From Candidatus Gastranaerophilales bacterium (GTDB lineage: Bacteria > Cyanobacteriota > Vampirovibrionia > Gastranaerophilales > Gastranaerophilaceae), in contig CALVEV010000006.1 of assembly GCA_944326685.1 (NCBI GenBank), positions 1-64,000 on the forward strand: a stretch of 64,000 bases of DNA. The letters run 5' to 3'. Shown one piece after another: positions 10,356-19,781 of the stretch (position 1 is the first letter of the stretch; each line of letters starts with the position of its first letter). A model generated the notes under the pieces. The model made no database searches, was not told the origin of the DNA, and saw nothing but the letters and a program-made list of their open reading frames with translations. The position numbers and the translations under genes were made by a program.

Positions 10356-11142
10356 TGTTTCTAGTATGGCAGTCCGTGCCACCTGTTACTATCAAGTTGT
10401 ATTTTTCTGCAACATCTTTGATTTGTCTTAAAGATGCAAATCTTATTATTGCTCTATGGCGTCTGTATGGATAGTGAACTTCAATACCATCTAGCCCATA
10501 AGAAACTAACTTTCCAACAAACCTATCTAAGCTTAGAGCCCAACAACATGCCGGATGTGCTAGAACTGCAATTCCACCTGCTTCGTGTATCGCATTAATA
10601 AGTTTTTTAACATCTCGCCTTGCCCATATTCTTACAATATCAGCTTCCGTTTCTTTTTTTGTTTTAGCCATAAACTCATCTAAAACAGGATTATTAACAT
10701 CAATACCATAAGCTAATAGATGCATAAATACATATCCACACCAACAATCAAATTCAACTGCAGGTATTAAAACATCATCTTGAAAATGTTTATGGCCTTC
10801 AACTGTATTATGGTCACATATTGCAATTTTATGGTATCCTAATTCTTTTGCTTGACGGATTATATCTTCAAAATCTGCTTTCCCATCAGAATATTTGGAA
10901 TGAATATGTAAATTTACAAAATCAAAATAATCCAAAGGCTGAAAACTTTTGATAAGCTCTCTTATATCTTGTTTTTCTTCAACTGTTTCAACTTCTGTTT
11001 TTTCTTCTTCTTCTTCTTCTGAAGTTTCGTCTATATCAATGTTTTCATCAAGCTCAGTTACTTCTTCTGTTTGCTGAATTTCTTCATCAACATTTTCTTG
11101 CTCAATTTCGCTATTTTCAATAATTTCTTCTGTGTCTTTCAT
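10342..11142 (-). CDS. PHP-domain phosphoesterase with acidic N-terminal tail
   Basis: Residues ~77 onward form a PHP domain: NLHIHSKYSDGKADFEDI, ICDHNT, a GIEVHYP segment and GGTDCHT carry the metal-binding His/Asp set. Family members include nucleotide and RNA phosphoesterases of the YciV/RNase AM type; the exact substrate cannot be read from sequence. The first ~65 residues are almost only Glu, Asp, Thr and Val, an unusual acidic extension. The ATG lies at 11140-11142. Confidence 0.85.
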   Translation of the reverse strand: MKDTEEIIENSEIEQENVDEEIQQTEEVTELDENIDIDETSEEEEEEKTEVETVEEKQDIRELIKSFQPLDYFDFVNLHIHSKYSDGKADFEDIIRQAKELGYHKIAICDHNTVEGHKHFQDDVLIPAVEFDCWCGYVFMHLLAYGIDVNNPVLDEFMAKTKKETEADIVRIWARRDVKKLINAIHEAGGIAVLAHPACCWALSLDRFVGKLVSYGLDGIEVHYPYRRHRAIIRFASLRQIKDVAEKYNLIVTGGTDCHTRNIMAY

Positions 11143-11203
11143 ATTTCTCTACTTTTATTTATAATTGTTTGTATAAAAACATTATATAATAAGAAGGTTT
11201 GTT

Positions 11204-12151
11204 GTGACAAAAAAAGATAAAACATTTTTTGAAATATTTTTACAAGGTATAGGACTATATTTTTCTAACGCAGATAAATTCTTGCAGTATATGCTATATC
11301 CTGTATTTGGTCAATTGTTAGGTGGAATTGTAATATTTTATTCTGTAATTTTTTATAATGAAAATATTACATCTCTACTTATTAATTACCAAGTATTAAA
11401 TACTGATTTATACAAAAATTTAATTTTATTTATTGTTCTAATTCCAGGGCTAATAATATATTTATCAGCTTTATGGAAATATCTAGTAGCACACGGTTCC
11501 GTTAACTCTATGACTGATAACTTATTAAAGTCAGACAGGGTTTATGATTTACCTGCTCATACAATGATGGTTACAAGAAGATGGTTTCCATATCTTTGTT
11601 TGTCATTAATGTATATGATTATGATATTTTTAACTTGGTGGGTTCCAATTTTTTGGTTAATAGGTGGAATTCTTCTAATATATTTCACTTTTATTTTCCA
11701 AATATTCATATTTGAAGAACAACTTTCACCTATTGATTGTTTCAAAAAGAGTACAATTTATGTGCAAGGCAATTTCTGGAAAATATTTTGGCTAATAATG
11801 TTTGTAGGAACTTTAACTTGTGTTATTATTCCTCAGATTATTTATACATTCTTAAATGTTATAAAAGTAAATTCAGCTTTAATATCTTTTGTTGCTGAAG
11901 GAATTCAAACATCATCACTTTATAACATAAATCTTATGTTATCGGCCATTAACCATCCTCCTTTAGCTCCAATAGATGTAGCAAGTTTTATTGTACTTAT
12001 TATTATATACAAATTAGTTATCCAATTATTATTACCATTGAGAACAATTTGTATTTGTCTTTGGTATAAAACATATTGTAACGATAATGATGTAGTAAAA
12101 AAACTTGATGAAAAATTTATGAAACGTGTAAAGAAAAAATATAAGGGCTAA
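11204..12151 (+). CDS. Multi-pass membrane protein of unknown function
   Basis: The 315-residue protein has about six hydrophobic segments and a basic C-terminus (KRVKKKYKG). I do not recognise the family with confidence. GTG start at 11204, preceded by AAGAAGG; TATAAT lies at 11185-11190. It heads a run of + genes with the zinc-ribbon protein (2-bp gap) and rph. Confidence 0.8.
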   Translation: MTKKDKTFFEIFLQGIGLYFSNADKFLQYMLYPVFGQLLGGIVIFYSVIFYNENITSLLINYQVLNTDLYKNLILFIVLIPGLIIYLSALWKYLVAHGSVNSMTDNLLKSDRVYDLPAHTMMVTRRWFPYLCLSLMYMIMIFLTWWVPIFWLIGGILLIYFTFIFQIFIFEEQLSPIDCFKKSTIYVQGNFWKIFWLIMFVGTLTCVIIPQIIYTFLNVIKVNSALISFVAEGIQTSSLYNINLMLSAINHPPLAPIDVASFIVLIIIYKLVIQLLLPLRTICICLWYKTYCNDNDVVKKLDEKFMKRVKKKYKG

Positions 12152-12152
12152 A

Positions 12153-12383
12153 ATGTTTATCTGTAAAAACTGTAAATCGATAGATAAATTTGAACTTATG
12201 TTTGCTGCGGACTACAAAGGCAGTAAGACTTTTACGCATAAATATAATAAAAATGGAGAAATTGAAATTACTGTAGATGGTTACACATTTGTACCTGATT
12301 TAATGTTTATGAATCAGCACGCAGTATGCAGATATTGCGGGCAAATATATATGTGGGATTATAATTTAGATAGAAGAGATTAA
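12153..12383 (+). CDS. Small protein with two CxxC pairs (zinc-ribbon-like)
   Basis: The 76-residue protein carries CKNC near its start and CRYC near its end, a spacing that suits a zinc ribbon. It starts directly after the membrane-protein gene and is followed by rph, so all three are probably co-transcribed. No named family is recognised. Confidence 0.7.
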   Translation: MFICKNCKSIDKFELMFAADYKGSKTFTHKYNKNGEIEITVDGYTFVPDLMFMNQHAVCRYCGQIYMWDYNLDRRD

Positions 12384-12409
12384 TCTTACAAAAAGAAAAG
12401 AGGGAATCT

Positions 12410-13111
12410 ATGAGAAAAAACAATCGAGCAAACAACGAACTTAGACCAATTAAATTTACAAAAAATTTTACAAAGCACGCATTAGGTTCTGTATTAGTTG
12501 AATTTGGTGATACAAAAGTTTTGACAACGGCGTCGGTTGATTATAAAAGCCCTAAATGGATGGATGAAGATGATAAAAGAGGTTGGGTAACTGCAGAATA
12601 TTCTCTACTTCCTGCCTCTACTAATACAAGATGCCAAAGAGAAAGAACAAAAGTTTCTGGTAGAACTCATGAAATACAAAGATTAATCGGCAGAAGCTTA
12701 AGAGCTTGTGTAGATTTAGAAAAAATGACAGGATTAACAATAACTATTGATGCTGATGTTATTCAAGCTGATGGAGGAACAAGAACTGCAAGTATTTGTG
12801 GTGGTTTTGTAGCTCTTAAAGATGCTATAAATAAACTTATGGCAGAAGGCAAACTTCAAGAGAATCCAATTATTGAGCCAATCGCAGCTATATCTATCGG
12901 AATATTAGGTGATGAAATCCTTCTTGATTTAGACTATGAAGAAGATTCTCATGCAAGGGTTGATTCAAATGTTATATTAACAAAAAGTGGTAAAATTGTT
13001 GATTTCCAAACAACAGCAGAAGGTGAACCATATGAAAAATCTCAAATGTTAGAATTGTTTGAGATTGCTAAATCTGGTATTGATAAGATTATAACAATGT
13101 ATGAGGAATAA
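12410..13111 (+). CDS. rph: Ribonuclease PH
   Basis: RNase PH trims tRNA 3' ends phosphorolytically. The 233-residue chain shows the family core: RPIKFTKNFTKHALGSVLVEFGDTKVL in shape, WVTAEYSLLPASTNTR, GRTHEIQRLIGRSLR, DADVIQADGGTRTASI and DLDYEEDSHA. An AGAGGG ribosome binding site precedes the ATG. The next gene follows after 6 bp. Confidence 0.97.
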   Translation: MRKNNRANNELRPIKFTKNFTKHALGSVLVEFGDTKVLTTASVDYKSPKWMDEDDKRGWVTAEYSLLPASTNTRCQRERTKVSGRTHEIQRLIGRSLRACVDLEKMTGLTITIDADVIQADGGTRTASICGGFVALKDAINKLMAEGKLQENPIIEPIAAISIGILGDEILLDLDYEEDSHARVDSNVILTKSGKIVDFQTTAEGEPYEKSQMLELFEIAKSGIDKIITMYEE

Positions 13112-13117
13112 TTTAAT

Positions 13118-13900
13118 ATGAAAAAAATAATTATAATATTAGCTTTTGCATTCTCTTTATTATGTAATGCATCATATGCAAAAAATGTAAAATTTGTTCA
13201 AATAACAGATGTTTTATATGGTAAAGCTAATTCTGTTGAAAACTTACAAAAAGCAATTGATGATATTAACAAAATGAATGATATCGATTTTGTTGTATTT
13301 ACCGGGGATAACACAGCAAAAGCAGATGCTGATTTATTAAAAGATTTTACAAACGATATAAAAAAATTGAATAAACCATACTATGTTGTTGTAGGAGATA
13401 GAGATGTTTCTAAATCTAAACATATGGAAAAAGAAGTTTATTCGAAAAAGCTACATAAATATTTAGGTCGTAAATCTCCTAAAACTTTAAATTATACATT
13501 CCAAAAAGATGATATAGTTTTTATTGTAGTTGATGGGGCAAAAGATTTTATAACAATGCCTAATGGTTACTTTAATAGTTCAACAATGGAATGGTTAGAA
13601 AATCAAATTAAACTTAATCAAAAAAATAAAGTTGTAATTTTACAGCATTTTCCAATAGCAAATAAAACTAGCAATGATTTGTTATATACGGCTAATGCAA
13701 TTGAATATCTTAAAATGATAAACAAATACGATAATGTAATATCAGTTGTATCAGGTCATTTTAATAAAAATGATGAAGTATCATTAAATGGAATTTATTA
13801 TATTGTTACTCCTTCATTAACACAAAATTGTTACAAGATAATAGAGATTGATAAAGAAAACGGTTATCAAATATTCACATCTTTAGTAAAAAATGACTAG
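13118..13900 (+). CDS. Exported calcineurin-like metallophosphoesterase with eroded metal ligands
   Basis: A signal peptide is clear (MKKIIIILAFAFSLLCNASYA). The fold is recognisable from ITDVLYG, FTGDN, VVGDRD, LQHFP and SGHFN in the expected order. However, three canonical His/Asn ligands differ: DxH reads DVL, GNHD reads GDRD and GHxH reads GHFN. The protein may be inactive or may use another metal set. It follows rph closely. The fold is seen in the sequence; loss of activity is an inference. Confidence 0.75.
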   Translation: MKKIIIILAFAFSLLCNASYAKNVKFVQITDVLYGKANSVENLQKAIDDINKMNDIDFVVFTGDNTAKADADLLKDFTNDIKKLNKPYYVVVGDRDVSKSKHMEKEVYSKKLHKYLGRKSPKTLNYTFQKDDIVFIVVDGAKDFITMPNGYFNSSTMEWLENQIKLNQKNKVVILQHFPIANKTSNDLLYTANAIEYLKMINKYDNVISVVSGHFNKNDEVSLNGIYYIVTPSLTQNCYKIIEIDKENGYQIFTSLVKND

Positions 13901-13932
13901 GGGTAAATGGATAGGTAAATAGGGTAGTTAGA

Positions 13933-14586
13933 ATGCTAGATAATAAAATTGATACAATTATATTTGATTTAGATGGTACACTAATTAATTCTTTAGAGGA
14001 TTTAAAAGTTAGTGTAAATTATGCTTTATTTGGATTTAAGTATCCTAAACAAACTATTGATATGGTAAGGAATAATGTTGGTAATGGAGTAGAAAAACTA
14101 ATTGAACGTTCTCTTCCTGATGGCCGTAACAATCCCAATTTTGAAGTGTGCTTAAGTATCTTCAAAGAGCATTATGCAAAAAATATGGACGTAAGTACTA
14201 AGCCATATCCTCATATTTTGGAGCTGCTTGCAACATTGAAATCAAGAGATTATAAACTTGCAGTTGTATCTAATAAGTTTGATGCAGCAGTAAAACCTTT
14301 ATGCAAAAAATATTTTAAAACTTTAATAGATGTAGCAATTGGGCAAGAAAAAGAAACAAAGAAAAAACCAGCTCCTGATACGGTATATATTGCATTAGAT
14401 GAATTAGAGTCAAAATCTGAAAATGCAATATTTGTAGGTGATTCTGAGGTTGACATTCAAACAGCAAAAAATGCTGGCATGAATTGTATTAGCGTATCTT
14501 GGGGATATAAAACAAAAGAATTTCTTAAACAAAATGGAGCGTCAATAATAATTGACACTCCTCTTGAATTGTTAAATCATATTTAA
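13933..14586 (+). CDS. HAD-family phosphatase, phosphoglycolate phosphatase-like
   Basis: The 217-residue protein has the HAD motifs: IIFDLDGTLIN (nucleophile Asp), VVSNK (motif II), KKKPAPDT (motif III Lys) and VGDSEVDIQTAKNAG (motif IV). The four-helix cap between motifs I and II is of the Gph type. Substrate unproven. It converges on dapL with a one-base gap. Confidence 0.88.
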   Translation: MLDNKIDTIIFDLDGTLINSLEDLKVSVNYALFGFKYPKQTIDMVRNNVGNGVEKLIERSLPDGRNNPNFEVCLSIFKEHYAKNMDVSTKPYPHILELLATLKSRDYKLAVVSNKFDAAVKPLCKKYFKTLIDVAIGQEKETKKKPAPDTVYIALDELESKSENAIFVGDSEVDIQTAKNAGMNCISVSWGYKTKEFLKQNGASIIIDTPLELLNHI

Positions 14587-14587
14587 C

Positions 14588-15778
14588 TTAAACATTTGCT
14601 AATGAATGTTTAAGTAGTCTATCCATCGCTTCAATAGTGTTTTCTCGACTACCAAATGATGTTAAACGAAAATATCCTTCACCATTTTCTCCAAATCCAG
14701 AACCTGGAGTTCCTACGATTTGAACATTATTTAATAAATAGTCAAAGAATTCCCAAGATTTCATTCCATTAGGACATTTTAACCAAATATATGGAGAATT
14801 TGTTCCACCTGTATACCAAATACCTAATTTATCTAAAGCATCTGTAATAATTTTAGCATTTTCTTTATAGTAGTTAATGTTTTCCATTATTTCTTTTTGT
14901 CCATTTTCTGTAAAGATTGCAGCTGCACCTTTTTGAACAATATATGGAACACCATTGAATTTAGTTGTTTGACGTCTTAACCATAATTTATTAATCATAG
15001 TATCTTCATAAACTAAGTCTTTTGGAACTACTGTATAACCGCATCTTGTACCTGTAAATCCTGCTGTTTTTGAGAAGGAGCAGAATTCAATAGCACACTT
15101 TTTAGCGCCTTCTATTTCAAAAATACTTCTTGGTAATGTTTCATCTGATATAAAACATTCATAAGCGGCATCAAATAAAATGATAGAATTATTTTCTAAA
15201 GCAAAATCTACCCATTGTTTTAACTGTTCTTTATTATATACTGCACCTGTTGGATTGTTTGGAGAACATAAGTAAATAATATCAGCTTTATCATTTTCTG
15301 TTGGTAATGGTAAGAAACCATTTTCAGAATTTGAATTTAAGTATTTAATTTTTCTTCCAGCCATAATGTTAGTATCAACATATACAGGATATACAGGATC
15401 TTGAACAAGAACTGTATTATCAGTGTCAAATAAGTCTAAAATATTTCCTAAGTCACTTTTTGCTCCATCGCTTATAAATATTTCATCAAGATCTAAAGAC
15501 ACATTGTGTTTTGAATAGTATTCTTTAATAGGAGTTTTAAGGAAGTCATAACCTTGTTCTGGCCCATAGCCTCTGAAAGTATCTTGCACTCCCATTTCTA
15601 ATACTGCTCTTTCCATTGCAATAACTACATCCTTACAAAGAGGTAATGTTACATCTCCAATACCTAACTTAATAATATGTTTTCCTGGATTAGCATCAGA
15701 ATAAGCCTTTACTTTATTCGCAATAGTTGAAAATAAATAACTAGCTTCTAAGTTCAAATAATTTTTATTAATTTTCAT
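14588..15778 (-). CDS. dapL: LL-diaminopimelate aminotransferase
   Basis: DapL converts tetrahydrodipicolinate straight to LL-diaminopimelate with glutamate and PLP, the pathway found in plants, cyanobacteria and chlamydiae. The chain shows [38 protein letters not shown] and the PLP-lysine segment [12 protein letters not shown]. An upstream ATG exists at 15790, but GGAG lies six bases before the ATG at 15778, so I chose that start (396 aa). dapF at 32944 catalyses the next step. Confidence 0.95.
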   Translation of the reverse strand: MKINKNYLNLEASYLFSTIANKVKAYSDANPGKHIIKLGIGDVTLPLCKDVVIAMERAVLEMGVQDTFRGYGPEQGYDFLKTPIKEYYSKHNVSLDLDEIFISDGAKSDLGNILDLFDTDNTVLVQDPVYPVYVDTNIMAGRKIKYLNSNSENGFLPLPTENDKADIIYLCSPNNPTGAVYNKEQLKQWVDFALENNSIILFDAAYECFISDETLPRSIFEIEGAKKCAIEFCSFSKTAGFTGTRCGYTVVPKDLVYEDTMINKLWLRRQTTKFNGVPYIVQKGAAAIFTENGQKEIMENINYYKENAKIITDALDKLGIWYTGGTNSPYIWLKCPNGMKSWEFFDYLLNNVQIVGTPGSGFGENGEGYFRLTSFGSRENTIEAMDRLLKHSLANV

Positions 15779-15842
15779 ACTAGACTCCATAATTAAAATA
15801 TCAACGGAAATATTATACTTTAATTAAAGAGATTTTTAAAGT

Positions 15843-16133
15843 TTATTTATATAAAAAATGAGAATTCCCTAGTCCCATAGAAGAAACCATTTTTTCAACA
15901 GATGAAGATGATACTACCCAATGTATTTTCCCATTAGGATTCTTTAAATAATGTTCTGTTGAACATAAAACAGAAATTTTGCAAGCATCCATAATATTCA
16001 TTTGAGAAATATCAATTGTTAAATCTCTCTCATCAGATGTCTTGATGTACTCTTTTACAATCTCGACGATTTTATTAGGCTCGGAATTGTTCAACTTTAG
16101 AGTTGAATTCTTTTGACTTAATAATTTTAGCAT
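15843..16133 (-). CDS. Small STAS-like protein (tentative)
   Basis: The 96-residue protein has a beta-alpha pattern (DLTIDISQMNIMDACKISVL, then a second beta strand IHWVVSSS and a helix) that resembles a STAS domain of anti-anti-sigma type, but the match is by shape only. It lies 64 bp upstream of dapL on the same strand, so the two may share a transcript. Compare the 113-aa gene at 32572. Confidence 0.6.
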   Translation of the reverse strand: MLKLLSQKNSTLKLNNSEPNKIVEIVKEYIKTSDERDLTIDISQMNIMDACKISVLCSTEHYLKNPNGKIHWVVSSSSVEKMVSSMGLGNSHFLYK

Positions 16134-16266
16134 CTGTTTTCCTCTATGTATTATTAATCGGCAAATTTTAAAAATTATTTGATAAGAATTCTTAAATATA
16201 ATACATTTGTATGAACTTTGTTATATAATACTATTATGTTATCGTTTTTAAGACTGTGAGGGTTAT

Positions 16267-17238
16267 ATGCCAGTATTAGATATAAATAAATTAGCTTGTG
16301 ATGTTTTTGATATAGAAGCAAATGCAATTTTAAAACTTAAATCAGGTTTAGGTGAAAATTTTGATAATGCTATAGATTTACTTTATAATTCAAAAGGTAA
16401 AGTTATTATTACTGGCATGGGAAAATCAGGTTTAATTGGTAAAAAAATTGCAGCAACACTTACATCTACTGGAACTCCATCATATTTCTTGCACCCTGCA
16501 GAAAGTACTCATGGAGATTCAGGGATTATTACAAGAGATGATGTTGTAATCGCTATTTCTAATAGCGGAGAAACTCAAGAACTTCTTAATTTATTACCTT
16601 TAATAAAACGATTTGGTGTTCCTGTTATATCAATGACAGGCAATTTAAATTCAACACTTGCAAAAGCAGGTAATGTAGTTTTGGATATTTCCGTTGAAAA
16701 AGAAGCTTGCCCTTTAGGAAAAGCTCCTACTGCTAGCACAACTGCTACTCTTGCGATGGGGGATGCATTAGCAGTATGTCTATTAAAGAAACGTGGTTTT
16801 ACAGAAGAAGATTTTCTTGTTTATCATCCAGGTGGTGCTCTAGGCAAAGGAATAAAATTCCATGTTGAAGATTTAATGTTACAAGAAAATCTGCCTATTG
16901 CTTCTGAAAATATGCTATTTACAGATTTGATAAAATTAATATCTGAGCATAAACTTGGTATGGCTATATTAACAAATCAAACAGGTGAATTAACAGGTAT
17001 ATTAACAGATGGAGATATTAGACGTATTGTTATAAAATACAATTCTGATTTATCAAAACTAATAGCAAAAGAGGTAATGACAAAAAATCCAAAAACAGTT
17101 GCTAAAACAGATTTTGCAGCAGGTGCTTTACACTTAATGGAAAAATATTCAATTACTGCTCTTGCTGTTGTTGATGATAAAAATATGCCAATAGGTGTTG
17201 TTCATATTCATGATTTATTAAAAGCAGGAGTTGTATAA
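16267..17238 (+). CDS. kdsD: D-arabinose-5-phosphate isomerase
   Basis: KdsD makes arabinose-5-phosphate for KDO synthesis. An N-terminal SIS domain (VIITGMGKSGLIGKKIA, HPAESTHGDSG, ISNSGETQEL) is followed by two CBS domains from about residue 205. At 323 residues it has the usual length. The stop abuts the kdsC ATG without a gap. A GAGGG sequence lies before the ATG and TATAAT at 16224-16229. Confidence 0.96.
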   Translation: MPVLDINKLACDVFDIEANAILKLKSGLGENFDNAIDLLYNSKGKVIITGMGKSGLIGKKIAATLTSTGTPSYFLHPAESTHGDSGIITRDDVVIAISNSGETQELLNLLPLIKRFGVPVISMTGNLNSTLAKAGNVVLDISVEKEACPLGKAPTASTTATLAMGDALAVCLLKKRGFTEEDFLVYHPGGALGKGIKFHVEDLMLQENLPIASENMLFTDLIKLISEHKLGMAILTNQTGELTGILTDGDIRRIVIKYNSDLSKLIAKEVMTKNPKTVAKTDFAAGALHLMEKYSITALAVVDDKNMPIGVVHIHDLLKAGVV

Positions 17239-17775
17239 ATGGATATAAAAAATCTTGCAAAAAATATAAAAGTATTGGCACTAGATGTTGATGGAGTGTT
17301 AACAGATGGTAGTTTAACCTTTTCTCAAAATGGAGAAGAATACAAAACATTTAATGCTAAAGATGGTCAAGGAATTGTTTGTTTAAATAATGCAGGATTT
17401 ATTACTGCTATTATTACAGCTCGTCAAAATGGTACAGTTCAATTTAGAGCAGAAAATTTAGGAATTAAAGAACTTCATCAAGGTGTAAAATTCAAACTCC
17501 CTGTTTTAGAAGAAATTGTAAAAAAATACAATTTAACATTAGAAAATGTTGCATATATGGGAGATGATTTACCGGATATTTGTATTTTAGAAAAAGTAGG
17601 ACTCTCTTGTTGTCCAAATGATGCTGTAGAAGAAGTTCAAAAAGTATGTAAGTTTAAATCTAAATATAATGGCGGTAGAGGTGCTGTTAGAGAATTATGT
17701 GATTTAATTCTAAAAAGCCAAAATATTGAACCATTGTCTATTGTTCAGAAAAAACAACAAGAAGCTTTAAAATAA
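17239..17775 (+). CDS. kdsC: 3-deoxy-D-manno-octulosonate 8-phosphate phosphatase
   Basis: KdsC is a C0-type HAD phosphatase that removes phosphate from KDO-8-P. Motifs: LALDVDGVLTDG, IITAR, and GDDLPDICIL near residue 111. The 178-residue length is typical. It is translated with kdsD, and together with waaA (31187) shows KDO-containing LPS. It overlaps the convergent rnhB by 9 bp. Confidence 0.96.
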   Translation: MDIKNLAKNIKVLALDVDGVLTDGSLTFSQNGEEYKTFNAKDGQGIVCLNNAGFITAIITARQNGTVQFRAENLGIKELHQGVKFKLPVLEEIVKKYNLTLENVAYMGDDLPDICILEKVGLSCCPNDAVEEVQKVCKFKSKYNGGRGAVRELCDLILKSQNIEPLSIVQKKQQEALK

Positions 17776-18417
17776 AGTTAATTGTTTTTCGAAATGTTTT
17801 TTTAAGAATGATTTTCTATGATATGGAGTTAATCCATATTTATCTATTGCATCTAAATGTTGTTTTGTAAGATATCCTGCGTTTGATTTCCAATTATATT
17901 GAGGGAATTCTTCATCAAGCTCTTGCATGTATCTATCACGTGTTACTTTTGCCAATATACTTGCAGCTGCAATAGATGCAGATTTTCCATCTCCTTTTAT
18001 TACAAATTCTTGAGGATATGTAAAATCTCTGATTAATTTATTCCCATCAACTAAAACTAAAATATTTTCTTTTTTTATTTGTTCAATTACACTTTCACAA
18101 GCCAATTTCATTGCCTTTAAAGAACAAGCTAAAATGTTATATTTTTCAATGTCTTCAACTTCTATACATATAGTTTCATTTATAGTTTCATTTAAAACAA
18201 TATCATATAAATACTCTCTTTTTTTTGCTGAAAGTTGTTTTGAATCATTCAATATTGATAATTCTTCAATAATTTTAGATGTAATTTTAGGAAAATAAAC
18301 AGCACTCGCAAAAACACCTCCAGCAGCAGGGCCTCTACCTGCTTCATCAGTTCCGATAATGGTTCTCTTAAAGGTTTTATCAAATTCAAATAAACATTCA
18401 GAAGATGTTGTTTTCAT
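17767..18417 (-). CDS. rnhB: Ribonuclease HII
   Basis: RNase HII cuts RNA of RNA/DNA hybrids and misinserted ribonucleotides. The signature TIIGTDEAGRGPAAGGVFA gives the Asp-Glu pair; the third Asp lies in LVDGNKLI, and SIAAASILAKVTRDR follows. 216 residues is normal. The last bases overlap kdsC. Confidence 0.96.
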   Translation of the reverse strand: MKTTSSECLFEFDKTFKRTIIGTDEAGRGPAAGGVFASAVYFPKITSKIIEELSILNDSKQLSAKKREYLYDIVLNETINETICIEVEDIEKYNILACSLKAMKLACESVIEQIKKENILVLVDGNKLIRDFTYPQEFVIKGDGKSASIAAASILAKVTRDRYMQELDEEFPQYNWKSNAGYLTKQHLDAIDKYGLTPYHRKSFLKKHFEKQLTLF

Positions 18418-18440
18418 AGGATAATTTTATCACAAACTCC

Positions 18441-18505
18441 TGTTTACAAATTGTTACAATAAGTCAATTTTCATAAAAAAAATAACTTTATATAAATGAA
18501 GGTTA
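18441..18505 (+). promoter_or_regulatory. Promoter-like element, copy A
   Basis: TGTTTACA (18441-18448) and ACTTTATATAAATG (18485-18498) are exactly 44 bp apart, measured start to start. The same two blocks at the same distance occur at 19547 and 19591, with similar bases between them. This copy precedes the glycine-rich protein gene at 18532. Confidence 0.5.
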
Positions 18506-18531
18506 CAAATATTATTTGAAAGGTTATCCTT

Positions 18532-19479
18532 ATGGGTATAGGAAGCATTGGTAGTTCTTATTTTAATTTTATTTTAGGTACTGGCTCTGATGATGTCGGG
18601 AAAATTATAAAACGCCAAATAAAAAATAGAAAAGTTAATAATCAAAGTTATTTAGGCGCTCTTTGTACAGGAACTAAAAAAGGTATTGGTTATTCTCATG
18701 CTGTACAAAAAAAAGCTGGTGGCTTTATAAAATCATTAAAAAATGGTTTTAAAGCAATTCCAGATGGTTGGAAAGCTGGTAAAGGATTTGGAAAATTTAC
18801 AGGAGCATTAAAAGGTTTTGGGAAAGCAATGCCAGCATTATTTGCTTTTTTAACTATAGCAGGAGAAATTCCAAACGCATATAAAGCGACAAAAGAAAAA
18901 GGTATAGGTGCAGGTCTTAAAGAATTAGGAAAAGCTGGAGTAAGATTAACAACAGGTGCATTATTTGGTGCGATTGGCTCTGCTATGATTCCAGGGATAG
19001 GTTCTTTTGTTGGTTATATGGTTGGTGATTGGATTGGTTCTAAGATAGTTGGAAAATCTTATATTGAAAAGCAAGAAGCAAAGACTGAACCCAAAAATGT
19101 GGAACAAGTAAATACTAGTCAACCAACGAGTATTGCAAGTGATAGTACTACAGCAGGTCAAGGATATGGTGGGTATATTCCATTACCATCAATAGATGAA
19201 GATGATTTTGGACCTCATAGACCATATGCAAATATATTCTATAATTATCCTGGAGCATATGCTGATTTCGGCGCAAGGATGCCTGATCAATCCGCTGCAA
19301 TGTATGGAGTTTATGGTACATATCCAGGTATAGCAGGTGTTCCTAATTCAAATCAAAGCTCAAATTTACTAAAAAATGTTAATGAGTCTGCAAATTTGCT
19401 AAAGTCAAAGGAAACACAAGAATTCTATAGCATGCCTAATAAAATAAATACAGGTTCTAAATTAAATATCGAAAAATAA
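18532..19479 (+). CDS. Glycine-rich protein with glycine-zipper hydrophobic region, unknown function
   Basis: The 315-residue protein has a basic, glycine-rich first half (many KGFGK-type segments), a hydrophobic segment near residues 100-115 and a glycine-zipper stretch at ~142-172 (LFGAIGSAMIPGIGSFVGYM). The tail is rich in Pro, Tyr, Ser and Asn. No signal peptide. Glycine zippers insert into or oligomerise in membranes, so a membrane role is possible; I do not recognise a family. AAAGG precedes the ATG and a clear terminator follows. Confidence 0.75.
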   Translation: MGIGSIGSSYFNFILGTGSDDVGKIIKRQIKNRKVNNQSYLGALCTGTKKGIGYSHAVQKKAGGFIKSLKNGFKAIPDGWKAGKGFGKFTGALKGFGKAMPALFAFLTIAGEIPNAYKATKEKGIGAGLKELGKAGVRLTTGALFGAIGSAMIPGIGSFVGYMVGDWIGSKIVGKSYIEKQEAKTEPKNVEQVNTSQPTSIASDSTTAGQGYGGYIPLPSIDEDDFGPHRPYANIFYNYPGAYADFGARMPDQSAAMYGVYGTYPGIAGVPNSNQSSNLLKNVNESANLLKSKETQEFYSMPNKINTGSKLNIEK

Positions 19480-19481
19480 GT

Positions 19482-19512
19482 AAAAACTCCTGATTAATAT
19501 CAGGAGTTTTTA
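19482..19512 (+). terminator. Intrinsic terminator after the glycine-rich gene
   Basis: AAAAACTCCTGAT and ATCAGGAGTTTTT pair fully around a four-base loop, with a T-run. Confidence 0.92.
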
Positions 19513-19546
19513 TTAATATTTATATAGTATATACGATTTTAGCATT

Positions 19547-19604
19547 TGTTTACATTTAGAATAATTTAAGCAATTTCTTAAAATAAAAATACTTTATATA
19601 AATG
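19547..19604 (+). promoter_or_regulatory. Promoter-like element, copy B
   Basis: TGTTTACA (19547-19554) and ACTTTATATAAATG (19591-19604) repeat element A with identical spacing. No start codon with a ribosome binding site follows before the terminator at 19748, so this copy may drive a non-coding RNA. Confidence 0.45.
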
Positions 19605-19777
19605 TAAGTAATCAGTAAGTTGGATTAAAAGATTTAAAAGATTTGGGGAATTAAGTAAAATACAAACAGTTTATAAATAATTAAACTAGGTTTGTGAAAA
19701 TAGATTTCTTTTTATACTCTCTCTTAATATCCTCGTGTTTATTTAATGTTTGCCACAATCTGGCAAACTTTTTTTTT
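19605..19777 (+). ncRNA. Candidate small RNA (~170 nt)
   Basis: The segment lies between promoter-like element B and a perfect intrinsic terminator (GTTTGCCA-CAATC-TGGCAAAC plus nine T, 19748-19777). No open frame with a ribosome binding site fills it, and the preceding + gene already has its own terminator. Its function is unknown. Confidence 0.4.
19748..19777 (+). terminator. Intrinsic terminator without an upstream gene
   Basis: A perfect 8-bp stem with a five-base loop followed by nine T residues. It defines the 3' end of the candidate RNA above. Confidence 0.9.
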
Positions 19778-19781
19778 GCTG

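Noticed and set aside
10342..11142. DNA polymerase III alpha (DnaE) from the PHP domain
   Set aside because: Only the ~200-residue PHP domain and an acidic tail are present; no polymerase domains follow.
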